From a virus, in IMG/VR virus record IMGVR_UViG_3300034093_002579, positions 1 to 64,000 of that record: a DNA stretch of 64,000 nucleotides. One strand, written 5' to 3'. Position 1 is the stretch's first letter. Each line of letters opens with the position of its first letter. Position numbers and translations under genes: made by a program. A model generated the notes under the pieces. The model saw only the letters and a list, made by a program, of their open reading frames with translations. It ran no database searches and was not told the DNA's origin. Of the stretch, positions 14,547-23,259 are shown piece by piece.

Positions 14547-15465
14547 CCAAAAACAATTAAAATTAATACAACACGGGTTGAAGGCTTCCACTGTCACTAA
14601 ATTAAGTGAATCACAAGTGGATATTTTGTTTAACAGACTGAATGAGTCTAAAAAAGAAAATAAAGAACAAGTTACCAAAACTACTGAGCCCGCTAAAGAA
14701 ATTGTTAATATAGGAACTCAAGGAGGTGAATTACCAAATAACCCAACAGGAAAGGGATATAAGGTTGAGAAAAAACCTGATGGTACTATGAAAGCAACAC
14801 CTATGGAGACTGAAATGACCGAAGACACTGATTCTGAAATGAATTGGTTAATGAAAGGTGATACACAAGACCCAGTTCAAAAAGGACCTACAGGTGACGG
14901 TGACCCTGATTCATTACAAGAGTATAAAAATCTTGCGGAAAAATTTGAGTCTAAAAAACAACAAAAATATTTCTTCGCCAAATGCGGTGATGGTAAAACA
15001 AAAGAACAAAAAAAATGGTGTAAAATGGCTGAAGAATTTGCCGATAAAACAAACTTTAAAAAGTTACCTGAAAAGAAAAAAACTGAAGCTAAAGAAAGCG
15101 GTTTAAATAATTTAGTTAATAAAGTTTCTGCGGCATATGCTGGTGGAGTAAAAAATAAGTTGAATTCCATCTCCCCAAGCGTTACATTTGGTGAGAACGA
15201 AATAGAGAAAAAAATTATGAAGTTAGTGGAAAAACATATCACACCAAAAATGACTAAGCAGGAATTCCTTAATTTAGTTAAAGAACAAGGTACTAAAACG
15301 GCGCCATCAAGACCAGGGGTTAAACCTGATGTTGATACCCCAACAAGACCCTCAAAACCTGCAACACCGTACCAACCTAAGCCAGGAGTTAAACCAGCCC
15401 CTAAAGCGAAAACAAAGGTACCAAGTTGGTTATCATTTAAATCATTAGGAATTAAATTAAAGTAA
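14536..15465 (+). CDS. Virion-associated protein, Lys/Pro-rich
   Basis: Function unknown, 309 aa from ATG 14536 (MKTNQKQLKLIQHGLKAS). An upstream in-frame TTG exists but lies further inside the preceding gene. The N-terminal helix resembles those of other virion proteins here. The centre has KKQQKYFFAKCGDGKTKEQKKWCKMAEEF with two Cys. The C-terminal third is Pro/Lys rich (APSRPGVKPDVDTPTRPSKP). It sits between other structural genes ahead of terminase. Confidence 0.6.
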   Translation: MKTNQKQLKLIQHGLKASTVTKLSESQVDILFNRLNESKKENKEQVTKTTEPAKEIVNIGTQGGELPNNPTGKGYKVEKKPDGTMKATPMETEMTEDTDSEMNWLMKGDTQDPVQKGPTGDGDPDSLQEYKNLAEKFESKKQQKYFFAKCGDGKTKEQKKWCKMAEEFADKTNFKKLPEKKKTEAKESGLNNLVNKVSAAYAGGVKNKLNSISPSVTFGENEIEKKIMKLVEKHITPKMTKQEFLNLVKEQGTKTAPSRPGVKPDVDTPTRPSKPATPYQPKPGVKPAPKAKTKVPSWLSFKSLGIKLK

Positions 15466-15469
15466 GAAA

Positions 15470-16795
15470 ATGAGTCTAAATCCAAATACAGAAAAAAATC
15501 TAAAAGTTAAAAAATTTTTAGAAAAAAAATTAGTTAGTGAAGGTTTAACTAATAGTGAACGTAGTCTTTTAAGTGAGTTAAAAAATAACTTAAAAGAAGC
15601 TCCTATTGATTATGAAGGCCCTGAAAGAATGGAACCTGGTATTGAAAGAAAAATTACATCCAAAGGGACTCCTTATAATAACTTTCCAGCAATCCCTAAT
15701 ATGGATATGGATAAGGATTATATTGAATTAATCTCCTCAAAAAGATTTAAAGATTCTGTAGATAAAGTTAGAAGAGCCATGGGTGATACCAGAGCAATCC
15801 AAGGAGCGAATCCATTAAATTCATTAATGATGACCGCAATGCAATCGCTACAAACAGTTGTGTCGATTCAAATGCAAAACAAAGAAGTTTTAGAACAACT
15901 TGCGGTTGATTTAGTTATTAAAGAAATGGGTATTCCTGAAGGAGCGATGCAGTTTGATGCTAAATTGGTTATGCAACCAATGGGAGCGTCTCAAGGAATG
16001 CAAGAAGAACCTGAAATGCCAAGTGAAGAAGAAATCGAAGAGTTTATGGGTGATGCCGAAACATTTGATTTGGAGAGAGCGAAAAGAAGATTTATTAACT
16101 CACTTATTCAAGGGGCCGCCTTCAAAGGGGGACATATGTTTAATTTAGTTTCAAGAGAACTTAATGACGTTGACCCTAGATTAATGAATTTATACACCGT
16201 GTCGCAATCTTTAATGGAACACGCATATTGGTTATTCCCTGATATGGAAGGAATGGCTGGCGGTGGCGGTGGTCAAATGGGACAATCAGAAGTTGATACC
16301 GAAACAGACCCACCAACAGTAAAAGCGAGGGCAATGACGTTCCCACTTTTAGTTCATGAATTGGTTAAAGGTGTTTATGAAATATTTGGTACTCACGGTT
16401 TACCTGATGACCCAAGACAACAAGAAATGATTATGAAGGCTGAGGATACTTTACCAGCTGAGATTTGGGATTCTCGTTTAGGACCAATTTTTTGGGAAAA
16501 ATTCTTAGAGGCTTACCCGATGGAATTGTTTGATGAGGATATGAAACATATCCAACACTACTTATTTATGAGATTTTCTAAATTAAATGCTGAAGAATTT
16601 TTCAGAGTTGCTAAACTTATACTTTCAGGTAACCCACAAGGAACTCAATTTATTCAGAGAATGGTTAATGAAATCGTTACTGAACTGAAACAATATGATG
16701 CTGAAGAAGCGTTAAGTGGTGGTGATGATGAAGAAGATGACGATGATGGATTAGATGATTTCTTAAGTGGTTTAGGTATATCAAGACCAAAATAA
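15470..16795 (+). CDS. Structural protein upstream of terminase, 441 aa
   Basis: Not assigned to a known family. N-terminal basic helix, then Met/Gln-rich helical segments (SLMMTAMQSLQTVVSIQMQNK), a Gly-rich break (GMAGGGGGQMG) near residue 265, and a well-folded helical part (FPLLVHELVKGVYEIFG, YLFMRFSKLNAEEFFRVAKLIL). The end is acidic, DDEEDDDDGLDDFL. Position directly before terL is where phages often place the small terminase or head-completion genes, but the sequence gives no direct support for either. Only five bases separate it from the previous stop and six from terL. Confidence 0.55.
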   Translation: MSLNPNTEKNLKVKKFLEKKLVSEGLTNSERSLLSELKNNLKEAPIDYEGPERMEPGIERKITSKGTPYNNFPAIPNMDMDKDYIELISSKRFKDSVDKVRRAMGDTRAIQGANPLNSLMMTAMQSLQTVVSIQMQNKEVLEQLAVDLVIKEMGIPEGAMQFDAKLVMQPMGASQGMQEEPEMPSEEEIEEFMGDAETFDLERAKRRFINSLIQGAAFKGGHMFNLVSRELNDVDPRLMNLYTVSQSLMEHAYWLFPDMEGMAGGGGGQMGQSEVDTETDPPTVKARAMTFPLLVHELVKGVYEIFGTHGLPDDPRQQEMIMKAEDTLPAEIWDSRLGPIFWEKFLEAYPMELFDEDMKHIQHYLFMRFSKLNAEEFFRVAKLILSGNPQGTQFIQRMVNEIVTELKQYDAEEALSGGDDEEDDDDGLDDFLSGLGISRPK

Positions 16796-16801
16796 TGAAA
16801 C

Positions 16802-18571
16802 ATGTCAAATTTAACCAGAGAACAGGTACTAATAGAGTACGTAAAATGTCATAAGGACGTACAATATGCGTTAAAAACATATCTACAAACATACGATAAC
16901 ACAGTTTCTAAATACGTACCGTTAGAATTATTTCCTGACCAAGTATCATTACTTGAGGATTACGAAAATTACAACGAAAATATTGCCTTAAAATATCGAC
17001 AAGCGGGTGTATCTACGGTTACCGCAGCTTGGGCTTCGATGAAACTTTCTTTTGCTAAGAAAAACAAACCCGAAAAAATCCTTATAATAGCCAATAAACT
17101 TGATACGTCATTAGAGATGGCTAACAAGATTAGAGCTTTTATCAGTCAATGGCCAAGTTGGGTCGGTATTGATTTTGCGGTAGAAAAAAACTCACAAAAA
17201 CATTATAAACTAAATAACGGTAGTGAGGTTAAAGCCGTTGCAACATCTAAAGATGCCTTACGTGGATTTACACCAACAATACTTGTATTTGATGAGGCGG
17301 CATTTATCGAGGCCGACAGTGATTTTTGGGCAGCTTGTATGGCGTCCTTATCTACAGGTGGTAAAGTAATCGTAGTCTCAACACCAAATGGTTATGACCG
17401 AATTTATTATGAGATATACGACCAAGCGTTAAGGAATATGAATGACTTCAGGATTTCTGAAATGTATTGGTACCGTGACCCTCGTTACACAAAAGATTTA
17501 TATTTGGTTAAAACCGACGATATGATTCACTATCTTTTAAATAAAGAAGAATACAGTGAAAAAGATATACTCAGTTGGTCCCATATACCCGCACACGAAA
17601 GAGATTATAAAGAACTGAGAGAATTAATGAATCAAGGTTATAAACCTTGCTCGTCTTGGTTTGAAGCGATGGTTAAGAAATTAAAATATGATAAACGTAA
17701 AGTATCTCAGGAGTTGGAATGTAACTTCTTAGGTTCAGGTGATAACGTATTTGATTCTAAAATGTTACAAACAATTAGAGAAAATTCTATTGTAGAACCC
17801 AAGAATAAAATGATGGGTAATGCTTTGTGGATTTGGAAAGAACCTGTCGTTGGACATAAATACATTATGGGGGTCGACGTTTCTCGTGGGGATAGTGAAG
17901 ACTTTAGTTCGTTCCAAATCATTGATTTTGACGAAAGAGAACAAGTTGCGGAATATGTTGGTAAATTACCTCCTGATACTATGGCGGAAATTTGTTATAA
18001 ATGGGCCAACATGTATTCATGTTTTATTGTGATTGATATCACAGGTGGAATGGGAGTTTCCACCTCAAGAAAATTACAGGAAATGGGTTATAAAGACTTA
18101 TATGTTGATGGTGTTGACACCGCTAATAAGTGGAAATACGATTCTAAGTCCCATGAAAAAATACCAGGAATTAATTTTAATAATAAAAGAGTTCAAATTA
18201 TTGCTTCATTTGAAGAAGGGATGAGACATGGGTTTAAAATCTACAGTTCAAGACTTTTCAATGAAATGAATACTTTCATTTACATTAATGGTCGTCCTGA
18301 CCACCAAAAAGGACATCATGATGACTTAATTATGTCAGTCGCCATGGCAACTTATGTTGCTGAGTCGTCATTTAGTAATTTAACTAAAGTTGTCGAACAT
18401 ACTAAGGCAATGATTGAGTCTTGGGCGGTTAGCAATAATGACCAAGTTGCGAAAAATTTAGAATTTAATCCTGTTATACCACACATGTCAGAAAGAATAG
18501 GTCAATATAATAATCAGAACATGTCTAAAGAAGATTATCAAAAGTACGGTTGGTTATTTGGTATTAGATAA
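16802..18571 (+). CDS. terL: Terminase large subunit (gp17-like)
   Basis: Packaging motor ATPase and headful nuclease, 589 aa (T4 gp17 is 610). ATPase motifs: Walker A-like YRQAGVST (65-72), Walker B ILVFDEAAF (Asp164, Glu165), and coupling motif VSTPNG (about 192-197). The RNase H-like nuclease has GVDVSRGDSEDFS (about 357-369), VIDITGGMG and HHDDLIMSVAMA (about 517), giving the three-Asp active site. It assembles on the portal and drives DNA into the prohead. It starts six bases after the previous gene. A small gene and then portal follow. Confidence 0.95.
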   Translation: MSNLTREQVLIEYVKCHKDVQYALKTYLQTYDNTVSKYVPLELFPDQVSLLEDYENYNENIALKYRQAGVSTVTAAWASMKLSFAKKNKPEKILIIANKLDTSLEMANKIRAFISQWPSWVGIDFAVEKNSQKHYKLNNGSEVKAVATSKDALRGFTPTILVFDEAAFIEADSDFWAACMASLSTGGKVIVVSTPNGYDRIYYEIYDQALRNMNDFRISEMYWYRDPRYTKDLYLVKTDDMIHYLLNKEEYSEKDILSWSHIPAHERDYKELRELMNQGYKPCSSWFEAMVKKLKYDKRKVSQELECNFLGSGDNVFDSKMLQTIRENSIVEPKNKMMGNALWIWKEPVVGHKYIMGVDVSRGDSEDFSSFQIIDFDEREQVAEYVGKLPPDTMAEICYKWANMYSCFIVIDITGGMGVSTSRKLQEMGYKDLYVDGVDTANKWKYDSKSHEKIPGINFNNKRVQIIASFEEGMRHGFKIYSSRLFNEMNTFIYINGRPDHQKGHHDDLIMSVAMATYVAESSFSNLTKVVEHTKAMIESWAVSNNDQVAKNLEFNPVIPHMSERIGQYNNQNMSKEDYQKYGWLFGIR

Positions 18572-18578
18572 TATTTAT
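18570..18578 (+). promoter_or_regulatory. Late-type promoter motif AATATTTAT
   Basis: AATATTTATTAATAAAA, 14 bases before the small ORF at 18593 and overlapping the terL stop. Confidence 0.6.
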
Positions 18579-18592
18579 TAATAAAATATCAC

Positions 18593-18748
18593 ATGGGACT
18601 AACTTCTAGAAAAAAATCGGGGAACAAACTTAATGGTAGTAAATTAAACGTACCTGGTCAGGGTATTAGTAATGTTAGACCTGGTGGTGATAATAAAATA
18701 AACCAACAAAAGGGTGACCCTAATGGAAAGAAAGGTAAACAAAATTAA
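18593..18748 (+). CDS. Small basic protein, 51 aa
   Basis: Begins MGLTSRKKSGNKLNG and ends GDPNGKKGKQN. Gly, Asn and Lys rich, with no hydrophobic core, hence probably disordered. Support comes from an ATG with a late-type motif just upstream, uninterrupted codons with the local codon usage, and its place between terL and portal. It may be a small head or DNA-binding protein; this is inference. Confidence 0.5.
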   Translation: MGLTSRKKSGNKLNGSKLNVPGQGISNVRPGGDNKINQQKGDPNGKKGKQN

Positions 18749-18785
18749 CTATTTAATTATAGATAATTAGAATTAAATTTATTAC

Positions 18786-20630
18786 ATGGAAAACAATCAA
18801 AATAATCAATTTACAGTTTGGCAGAGGCTATCTCAAGCCTTCGGTCCTAACGCCCTGTTAAATCAAGATTATCCAACATATAAGTTAGACAAGACTGAGT
18901 TATTAAAAACGACATCAAAACAGGAATACGATAAAGAAAAATTACAAGCTCAACAAACGTATTACTTAGCCAATCAATGGACTAAAATTGAGAGTAACTT
19001 ATACACTCAAGCGGTTTATTATGAACCAACAAGATTAGCATCATTCTATGATTATGAATCAATGGAATATACTCCTGAAATTTCGGCGGCTTTAGATATC
19101 TACGGTGAAGAATCAACAACTGTTGACCAAAATGGTTACATGTTACAAATATATTCAGAATCTAAACGTATTAAATCAATCTTAATTGACTTGTTTAATA
19201 ATGTTTTAGATATCAATACTAATTTACCGATGTGGACAAGAAATACCGCAAAATACGGTGATAATTTTGTTTATTTAAAATTAGATGCTGAAAAAGGTAT
19301 TGTTGGATGTATGCAATTACCAAATATTGAGATTGAACGACTTGAAAGAGGTATGGCGGCAAAATCGGCAAACGTCGAGGAACCCGCAGAAAATAAAGGT
19401 TTAAGATTTAAGTGGAAGGCTAAAGACATGGAATTTAATTCATGGGAAATTGCCCACTTTAGATTATTAGGTGATGATAGAAAATTACCTTATGGTACTT
19501 CTATGTTAGAAAAAGCGAGACGTATTTGGAAACAATTATTATTATCGGAAGACGCAATGTTAATCTATCGTACCTCAAGAGCCCCTGAAAGACGTGTCTT
19601 TAAAGTCTTTGTAGGTAATATGGACGATAAAGATGTTGAGTCGTATGTACAACGTGTTGCGAACAAATTCAAACGTAGTCAGGTTGTTGATAGTCAATCA
19701 GGTAATGTTGATATGAGATTTAATCAAATGGCGGTTGACCAAGATTATTTTATTCCTGTACGTGACCCTGCTCAAGCATCTCCAATTGAGACTCTACCAG
19801 GTGCACAGAATTTAGCGGAGATTGCCGATATTGAATACATCCAAAAGAAATTATTAACCGCCCTTAGAGTTCCTAAAGCGTTTTTAGGGTTTGAGGAAGT
19901 TGTTGGTGATGGTAAGAATTTATCATTACAAGATATCCGTTTCGCAAGAACAATTAATAGAATTCAAAAATCTATGATTGCGGAAATGAATAAAATAGCT
20001 ATCATCCATTTATTCTTATTAGGGTTTGAAGATGAATTGTCAAACTTTACATTAGGTTTAACTAACCCATCAACACAGGCCGATTTATTAAAAATTGATG
20101 TTTGGAAAGAAAAAGTTTTATTATATAAAGATGCAGTAACGGCAATCGAAGGTATTGCACCAGTTTCTGTAACTTGGGCTAAGAAACACGTATTAGGATT
20201 CTCTGATGAAGAAATTAAATTAGATTTACAACAACAACGTATTGAAAAAGCGGTTGGTGCTGAATTAACTAACACGGCGACTATTATCAGTCATACAGGT
20301 GTATTTGACAATATTGATAAACTATATGGTGTTAAATCAGGCGCAACTCAAACTGTGGGAGCAACCCCACCACCTCCAGGAGGTGAATCAAGTGGTGGAG
20401 GATTAGGAGCACCTGAAGATATGGGTGGAGGGGCTCCAATACCACCACCACCAGGACCTGAACCAGGAGGTGAAGCGGAGATAACACCTGAATCATATAA
20501 ACGTGATAACTTAACAATTTTATTAGAAAGTGATAACTTAACAGATTCGGATTCATTTATTGATTTGTCTAAAGCAAGAAATTCTTTAGGTGAAATGGAA
20601 AAAGAGTTAAACAAACTTCTAAAAGACTGA
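18786..20630 (+). CDS. Portal vertex protein (gp20-like)
   Basis: Dodecameric portal that nucleates prohead assembly and binds TerL. At 614 aa it is slightly longer than T4 gp20 (524). Family landmarks: YEPTRLASFYDYESMEYTPEI, NTAKYGDNFVYLKLD, a KLPYGTSMLEKARRIWKQL motif, PAPERRVFKVF-like RAPERRVFKVFVGNM, and GKNLSLQDIRFARTINRIQ near the C-terminal helices. The last about 100 residues add a Pro/Gly-rich tail (PPPPGGESSGGG, PIPPPPGPEPG) not typical of gp20. An imperfect motif TAAATTTAT ends three bases before ATG. Confidence 0.92.
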   Translation: MENNQNNQFTVWQRLSQAFGPNALLNQDYPTYKLDKTELLKTTSKQEYDKEKLQAQQTYYLANQWTKIESNLYTQAVYYEPTRLASFYDYESMEYTPEISAALDIYGEESTTVDQNGYMLQIYSESKRIKSILIDLFNNVLDINTNLPMWTRNTAKYGDNFVYLKLDAEKGIVGCMQLPNIEIERLERGMAAKSANVEEPAENKGLRFKWKAKDMEFNSWEIAHFRLLGDDRKLPYGTSMLEKARRIWKQLLLSEDAMLIYRTSRAPERRVFKVFVGNMDDKDVESYVQRVANKFKRSQVVDSQSGNVDMRFNQMAVDQDYFIPVRDPAQASPIETLPGAQNLAEIADIEYIQKKLLTALRVPKAFLGFEEVVGDGKNLSLQDIRFARTINRIQKSMIAEMNKIAIIHLFLLGFEDELSNFTLGLTNPSTQADLLKIDVWKEKVLLYKDAVTAIEGIAPVSVTWAKKHVLGFSDEEIKLDLQQQRIEKAVGAELTNTATIISHTGVFDNIDKLYGVKSGATQTVGATPPPPGGESSGGGLGAPEDMGGGAPIPPPPGPEPGGEAEITPESYKRDNLTILLESDNLTDSDSFIDLSKARNSLGEMEKELNKLLKD

Positions 20631-20637
20631 TATTTAT
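20629..20637 (+). promoter_or_regulatory. Late-type promoter motif GATATTTAT
   Basis: GATATTTATAAATAAA overlaps the portal stop and lies 13 bases before ATG 20651. Confidence 0.62.
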
Positions 20638-20650
20638 AAATAAAAAAGAG

Positions 20651-21370
20651 ATGACAAATTTTGGAATAATTAAATCGAAGATAGAAGATGTGTTATTAGA
20701 ATCATATAAAAACAACACATTTAAACAAGAATTCAAAAACTTTAAAAAGTTAGTTTTAGAAAATAAAAAAATATGCAAACTTTTTTATTTATATGATGAT
20801 TTATCTTCTAATAAAGGATTATCGGAATCTATCGTTAATGAATATGTGAATGAATGTATAACCATTTATGAAAATACCATTAATAAAATACAAGAGTCGG
20901 ATATTACACCATTAAAGTCTTGGATTAAAAATTCTAAGGTTGACAATCAGTATAATAATATTGATAATTTATTCTCGAGAGATGTCCTAACAATCGAATC
21001 AAGAATAACTAGTAAAAAATACATTTCAGAATCTCTTAAGAAATTACCTATCAAGAAAGCAGATACTGTTCAAATATCGCTAACTTCTATGGTTAATGTT
21101 GCAAATAAAACAATCACAAATTTTATTGATTCATTAACTGAGTCAGATAAAAAAGAATTAACAAAACTTTTATCTGAAGATGACGTTACTTTAAACCAAA
21201 AATTTGATGATGTTAAAAAAAGTGTTGTAACTAAATTAACTGAAATGAAAAATAATAATGAAGATAACTCAACTCAAACAAGAATTGATGAAACTCTTGA
21301 TAAAGTAATTTCAGAAAAATACGACAAGTTAACTTATTTCAAACTTAAAAGTTTGAATGAGAATCTTTAA
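20651..21370 (+). CDS. Helical protein between portal and protease, 239 aa
   Basis: Not recognised by sequence. Predicted almost all helix, rich in Lys, Asn, Ser and Glu. The N-terminus MTNFGIIKSKIEDVLLESYK has an LLE-S that fits the T4 prohead-protease cleavage rule (L/I/V-x-E before a small residue). In T4 the genes between portal and protease encode prohead core proteins 67 and 68; position and composition suggest an analogous internal core protein. Its stop overlaps the stop of the convergent bS21 gene by four bases. Confidence 0.55.
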   Translation: MTNFGIIKSKIEDVLLESYKNNTFKQEFKNFKKLVLENKKICKLFYLYDDLSSNKGLSESIVNEYVNECITIYENTINKIQESDITPLKSWIKNSKVDNQYNNIDNLFSRDVLTIESRITSKKYISESLKKLPIKKADTVQISLTSMVNVANKTITNFIDSLTESDKKELTKLLSEDDVTLNQKFDDVKKSVVTKLTEMKNNNEDNSTQTRIDETLDKVISEKYDKLTYFKLKSLNENL

Positions 21371-21561
21371 TCGTTATTTGATTTATATTTTTTCTGAACG
21401 TATTTCGCTTTTGAAATCATATTCCTATTTTTAACAGATTTTTTTTGGAATTCTTTTCGTTCATTTAATTCCTTACTTTGCCTTGTCTTTATGACTTTGC
21501 TTTTGTAAATTTTTAACGCTTTTTCAAGAGTTACATTTTTTTCTACCTTTATGATTAACAT
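21367..21561 (-). CDS. rpsU: Ribosomal protein bS21, phage-encoded
   Basis: Small-subunit ribosomal protein S21 homologue, 64 aa. The start MLIIKVEKNVTLEKALKIYK and the basic helix KTRQSKELNERKEFQKKSVKNR follow the bS21 pattern, especially that of Bacteroidota. In Flavobacteriia bS21 sits by the 16S 3' end and helps hide the anti-Shine-Dalgarno. A phage copy could replace the host protein and shift ribosomes towards phage mRNAs. It is the only minus-strand gene inside the head module, convergent with 20651-21370. No SD is seen before its ATG (ACTCACAAAAACATG). The C-terminus KYVQKKYKSNND may be phage-specific. Confidence 0.82.
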   Translation of the reverse strand: MLIIKVEKNVTLEKALKIYKSKVIKTRQSKELNERKEFQKKSVKNRNMISKAKYVQKKYKSNND

Positions 21562-21574
21562 GTTTTTGTGAGTT

Positions 21575-21583
21575 TATATTTAT
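21575..21583 (+). promoter_or_regulatory. Late-type promoter motif TATATTTAT
   Basis: TATATTTATTTTGAC on the plus strand between the divergent bS21 gene and the gene at 21649, leaving a leader of about 60 bases. Confidence 0.45.
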
Positions 21584-21648
21584 TTTGACTATTGCAGTAA
21601 ATATACCTATTTTTATTAAAACAATAAACTTAGAAATTATGAAATTTA

Positions 21649-22119
21649 ATGAAAAAGGGTAAAACCTCACACATTCACGGATTCAACACTGCCAAGGTAG
21701 TATATGGAACAGTTGATTCGATGAATTTAAAGTCACTCTATCTTAACATCCAAACATGGGTAGAACCAACTACAGAGTGCGAAAATTGGACAAGGACAGT
21801 TCTCAATATGAGCAGAGCCATAAAACATTCGGTCTACGAATCCTTAGATAAAGAGTTATTTGATGATAAATTTATAGTAGATTTAGATTTAAGGTCCAGC
21901 GGATTAAATCAAGGTAAAAAATCTTTTATGAACTTAGAGATTAATTTCTTTTTAAATCATGAAGGACATGACTTTAAATCAAAAGAAATTAAAGATTCAC
22001 TTAAAGATATTACTAATAGAATTTTTTACGAAAACTTTATCGGTAACGATTACTTCAACTTTTATCTAACTAAAAAAATCAAAACAAACGATGATACGCT
22101 ACAATTAGAGAATGTTTAA
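21649..22119 (+). CDS. Hypothetical protein upstream of protease, 156 aa
   Basis: Not recognised. Begins MKKGKTSHIHGFNTAKVVYG; contains WVEPTTECENWTRTVLNMSRAIK and a beta-rich centre (FIVDLDLRSSGLNQGKKSFMNLEINFFL). An ATG ten bases upstream opens only a 7-codon reading frame, so 21649 is the start. It looks globular, unlike the neighbouring core proteins. Its end overlaps a possible early start of the protease gene. Confidence 0.6.
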   Translation: MKKGKTSHIHGFNTAKVVYGTVDSMNLKSLYLNIQTWVEPTTECENWTRTVLNMSRAIKHSVYESLDKELFDDKFIVDLDLRSSGLNQGKKSFMNLEINFFLNHEGHDFKSKEIKDSLKDITNRIFYENFIGNDYFNFYLTKKIKTNDDTLQLENV

Positions 22120-22126
22120 TATTTAT
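22118..22126 (+). promoter_or_regulatory. Late-type promoter motif AATATTTAT
   Basis: AATATTTATAATAAAA, overlapping the end of the previous gene and 15 bases before ATG 22142. Its presence favours 22142 over the in-frame ATG 22112 as the protease start. Confidence 0.55.
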
Positions 22127-22141
22127 AATAAAACATTTGAG

Positions 22142-22870
22142 ATGAATTTAAGAATTTTACAACCAACTGAAATAGGTAAAGGTATATTAATAGAATACGA
22201 TGCGGGTTACGTATCACCAACAGATACACATAATGCTAAGGTTATTAAAGAATCTAAAGGTAATATGTTAGACCACTCTAAACCATTTGAATTTTATGCG
22301 GTATTACAGAAATATAATACCCCAAACAGAAATGGTAGAATATACCCTGAACGTATTTTAAAAAGAGAATCAGAAAACTATAAAAAAATGATAGAAAAGG
22401 GCACCGCTCTTTCAGAGTTAAATCACCCTGAATCGTCATTAATTGATTTAGATAGAGTTTCTCATGCAATAACTGAAATATGGTGGGAAGGTCCTGTACT
22501 AATGGGTAAGATACAATTACTTACATCACCAGGATTCCACGAAAGAGGTATTGTATCAACTAAAGGAGATTTAGCCGCTAATTACCTAAGACAAGGAGTT
22601 ACGTTAGGAATCTCTTCAAGAGGAGTTGGTTCCCTTAAAAAAGTTGGTGAACAGAATGAGGTCCAAGAAGATTTTGAATTAATCTGTTTTGACTTAGTAT
22701 CCTCACCATCAACACCAGGAGCGTATTTATTCCAAAATCCTGAAGATAGATTTAACTTTGAGGAGAACTTGGAAGAGGAGAAAAAAATGAAAGTCGAAAG
22801 ACAAGTTGGGGAAAGTGGAAATAAATCACTTGACTTAATGAAAAAATTGAACGATTATTTAGGATATTAA
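22142..22870 (+). CDS. Prohead maturation protease (gp21-like)
   Basis: Serine protease that cleaves scaffold and capsid proteins after L/I/V-x-E during head maturation. 242 aa from ATG 22142 (MNLRILQPTEIGKG). Catalytic histidine in SELNHPES (about 95) and serine in LGISSRGVGS (about 158-159), followed by the conserved FDLVSSPSTPGA. The C-terminal 35 residues are charged and may be self-cleaved. The neighbours portal, scaffold and capsid give the T4 gene order 20-21-22-23. Confidence 0.9.
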   Translation: MNLRILQPTEIGKGILIEYDAGYVSPTDTHNAKVIKESKGNMLDHSKPFEFYAVLQKYNTPNRNGRIYPERILKRESENYKKMIEKGTALSELNHPESSLIDLDRVSHAITEIWWEGPVLMGKIQLLTSPGFHERGIVSTKGDLAANYLRQGVTLGISSRGVGSLKKVGEQNEVQEDFELICFDLVSSPSTPGAYLFQNPEDRFNFEENLEEEKKMKVERQVGESGNKSLDLMKKLNDYLGY

Positions 22871-22884
22871 AAAAAAATTATAAC

Positions 22885-23094
22885 ATGGACGAAAAGTATT
22901 TTATTGCAAAAATCACAACCGATATGATTGATGAAAAATCGGGAAAACTTAAAAAATTAAGAGAAGAAAAATTAGTAAAAGGTTATAACCCTACTGATGT
23001 TGAGGCCAAAGTAACGAAAGTTTTTGAGAACTACACACAGGATTGGAGACTAACTGCAATTGTTGAAAGTAAAATAGATGAAGTGATAGAATAA
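22885..23094 (+). CDS. Small protein, 69 aa (DUF4494-like?)
   Basis: Begins MDEKYFIAKITTDMIDEKSGKLKK, then a helix with GYNPTDVEAKVTKVFENY, and ends in a strand-helix. The aromatic-strand/charged-turn/VEA-helix layout recalls the small DUF4494 proteins of Bacteroidota; this resemblance is weak and from memory. It lies between protease and scaffold and is closed by a terminator. Confidence 0.55.
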   Translation: MDEKYFIAKITTDMIDEKSGKLKKLREEKLVKGYNPTDVEAKVTKVFENYTQDWRLTAIVESKIDEVIE

Positions 23095-23118
23095 AATCTT
23101 TACATTTCAATAATAATA

Positions 23119-23146
23119 AAAGGGGGACATTTGTCCCCTTTTTTGT
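23119..23146 (+). terminator. Terminator after protease block
   Basis: AAGGGGGACA/TGTCCCCTT with a 2-4 base loop and T-run, 25 bases after the 22885-23094 gene. Confidence 0.85.
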
Positions 23147-23162
23147 TTTTTATCAAAATGGT

Positions 23163-23171
23163 AATATTTAT
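23163..23171 (+). promoter_or_regulatory. Late-type promoter motif AATATTTAT (distal)
   Basis: AATATTTATAATAAATAAA, about 88 bases before the scaffold gene, in addition to the proximal copy. Confidence 0.45.
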
Positions 23172-23228
23172 AATAAATAAAAAACCAATTATCAAATTAG
23201 TTTAATTAAAACTTTTTTGATATTGGGA

Positions 23229-23237
23229 GATATTTAT
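23229..23237 (+). promoter_or_regulatory. Late-type promoter motif GATATTTAT (proximal)
   Basis: GATATTTATATAG, 22 bases before ATG 23260. Two tandem motifs fit the high demand for scaffold and capsid. Confidence 0.6.
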
Positions 23238-23259
23238 ATAGTAAATTAAAAACATACAA

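Noticed and set aside
14877-15485. 202-codon minus-strand frame
   Set aside because: Antisense to a continuous plus-strand virion gene with normal codon use; no promoter or recognisable domain.
22112-22142. ATG 22112 as the protease start
   Set aside because: It overlaps the previous gene and places the late-type motif inside the gene; ATG 22142 fits motif spacing. Not excluded.
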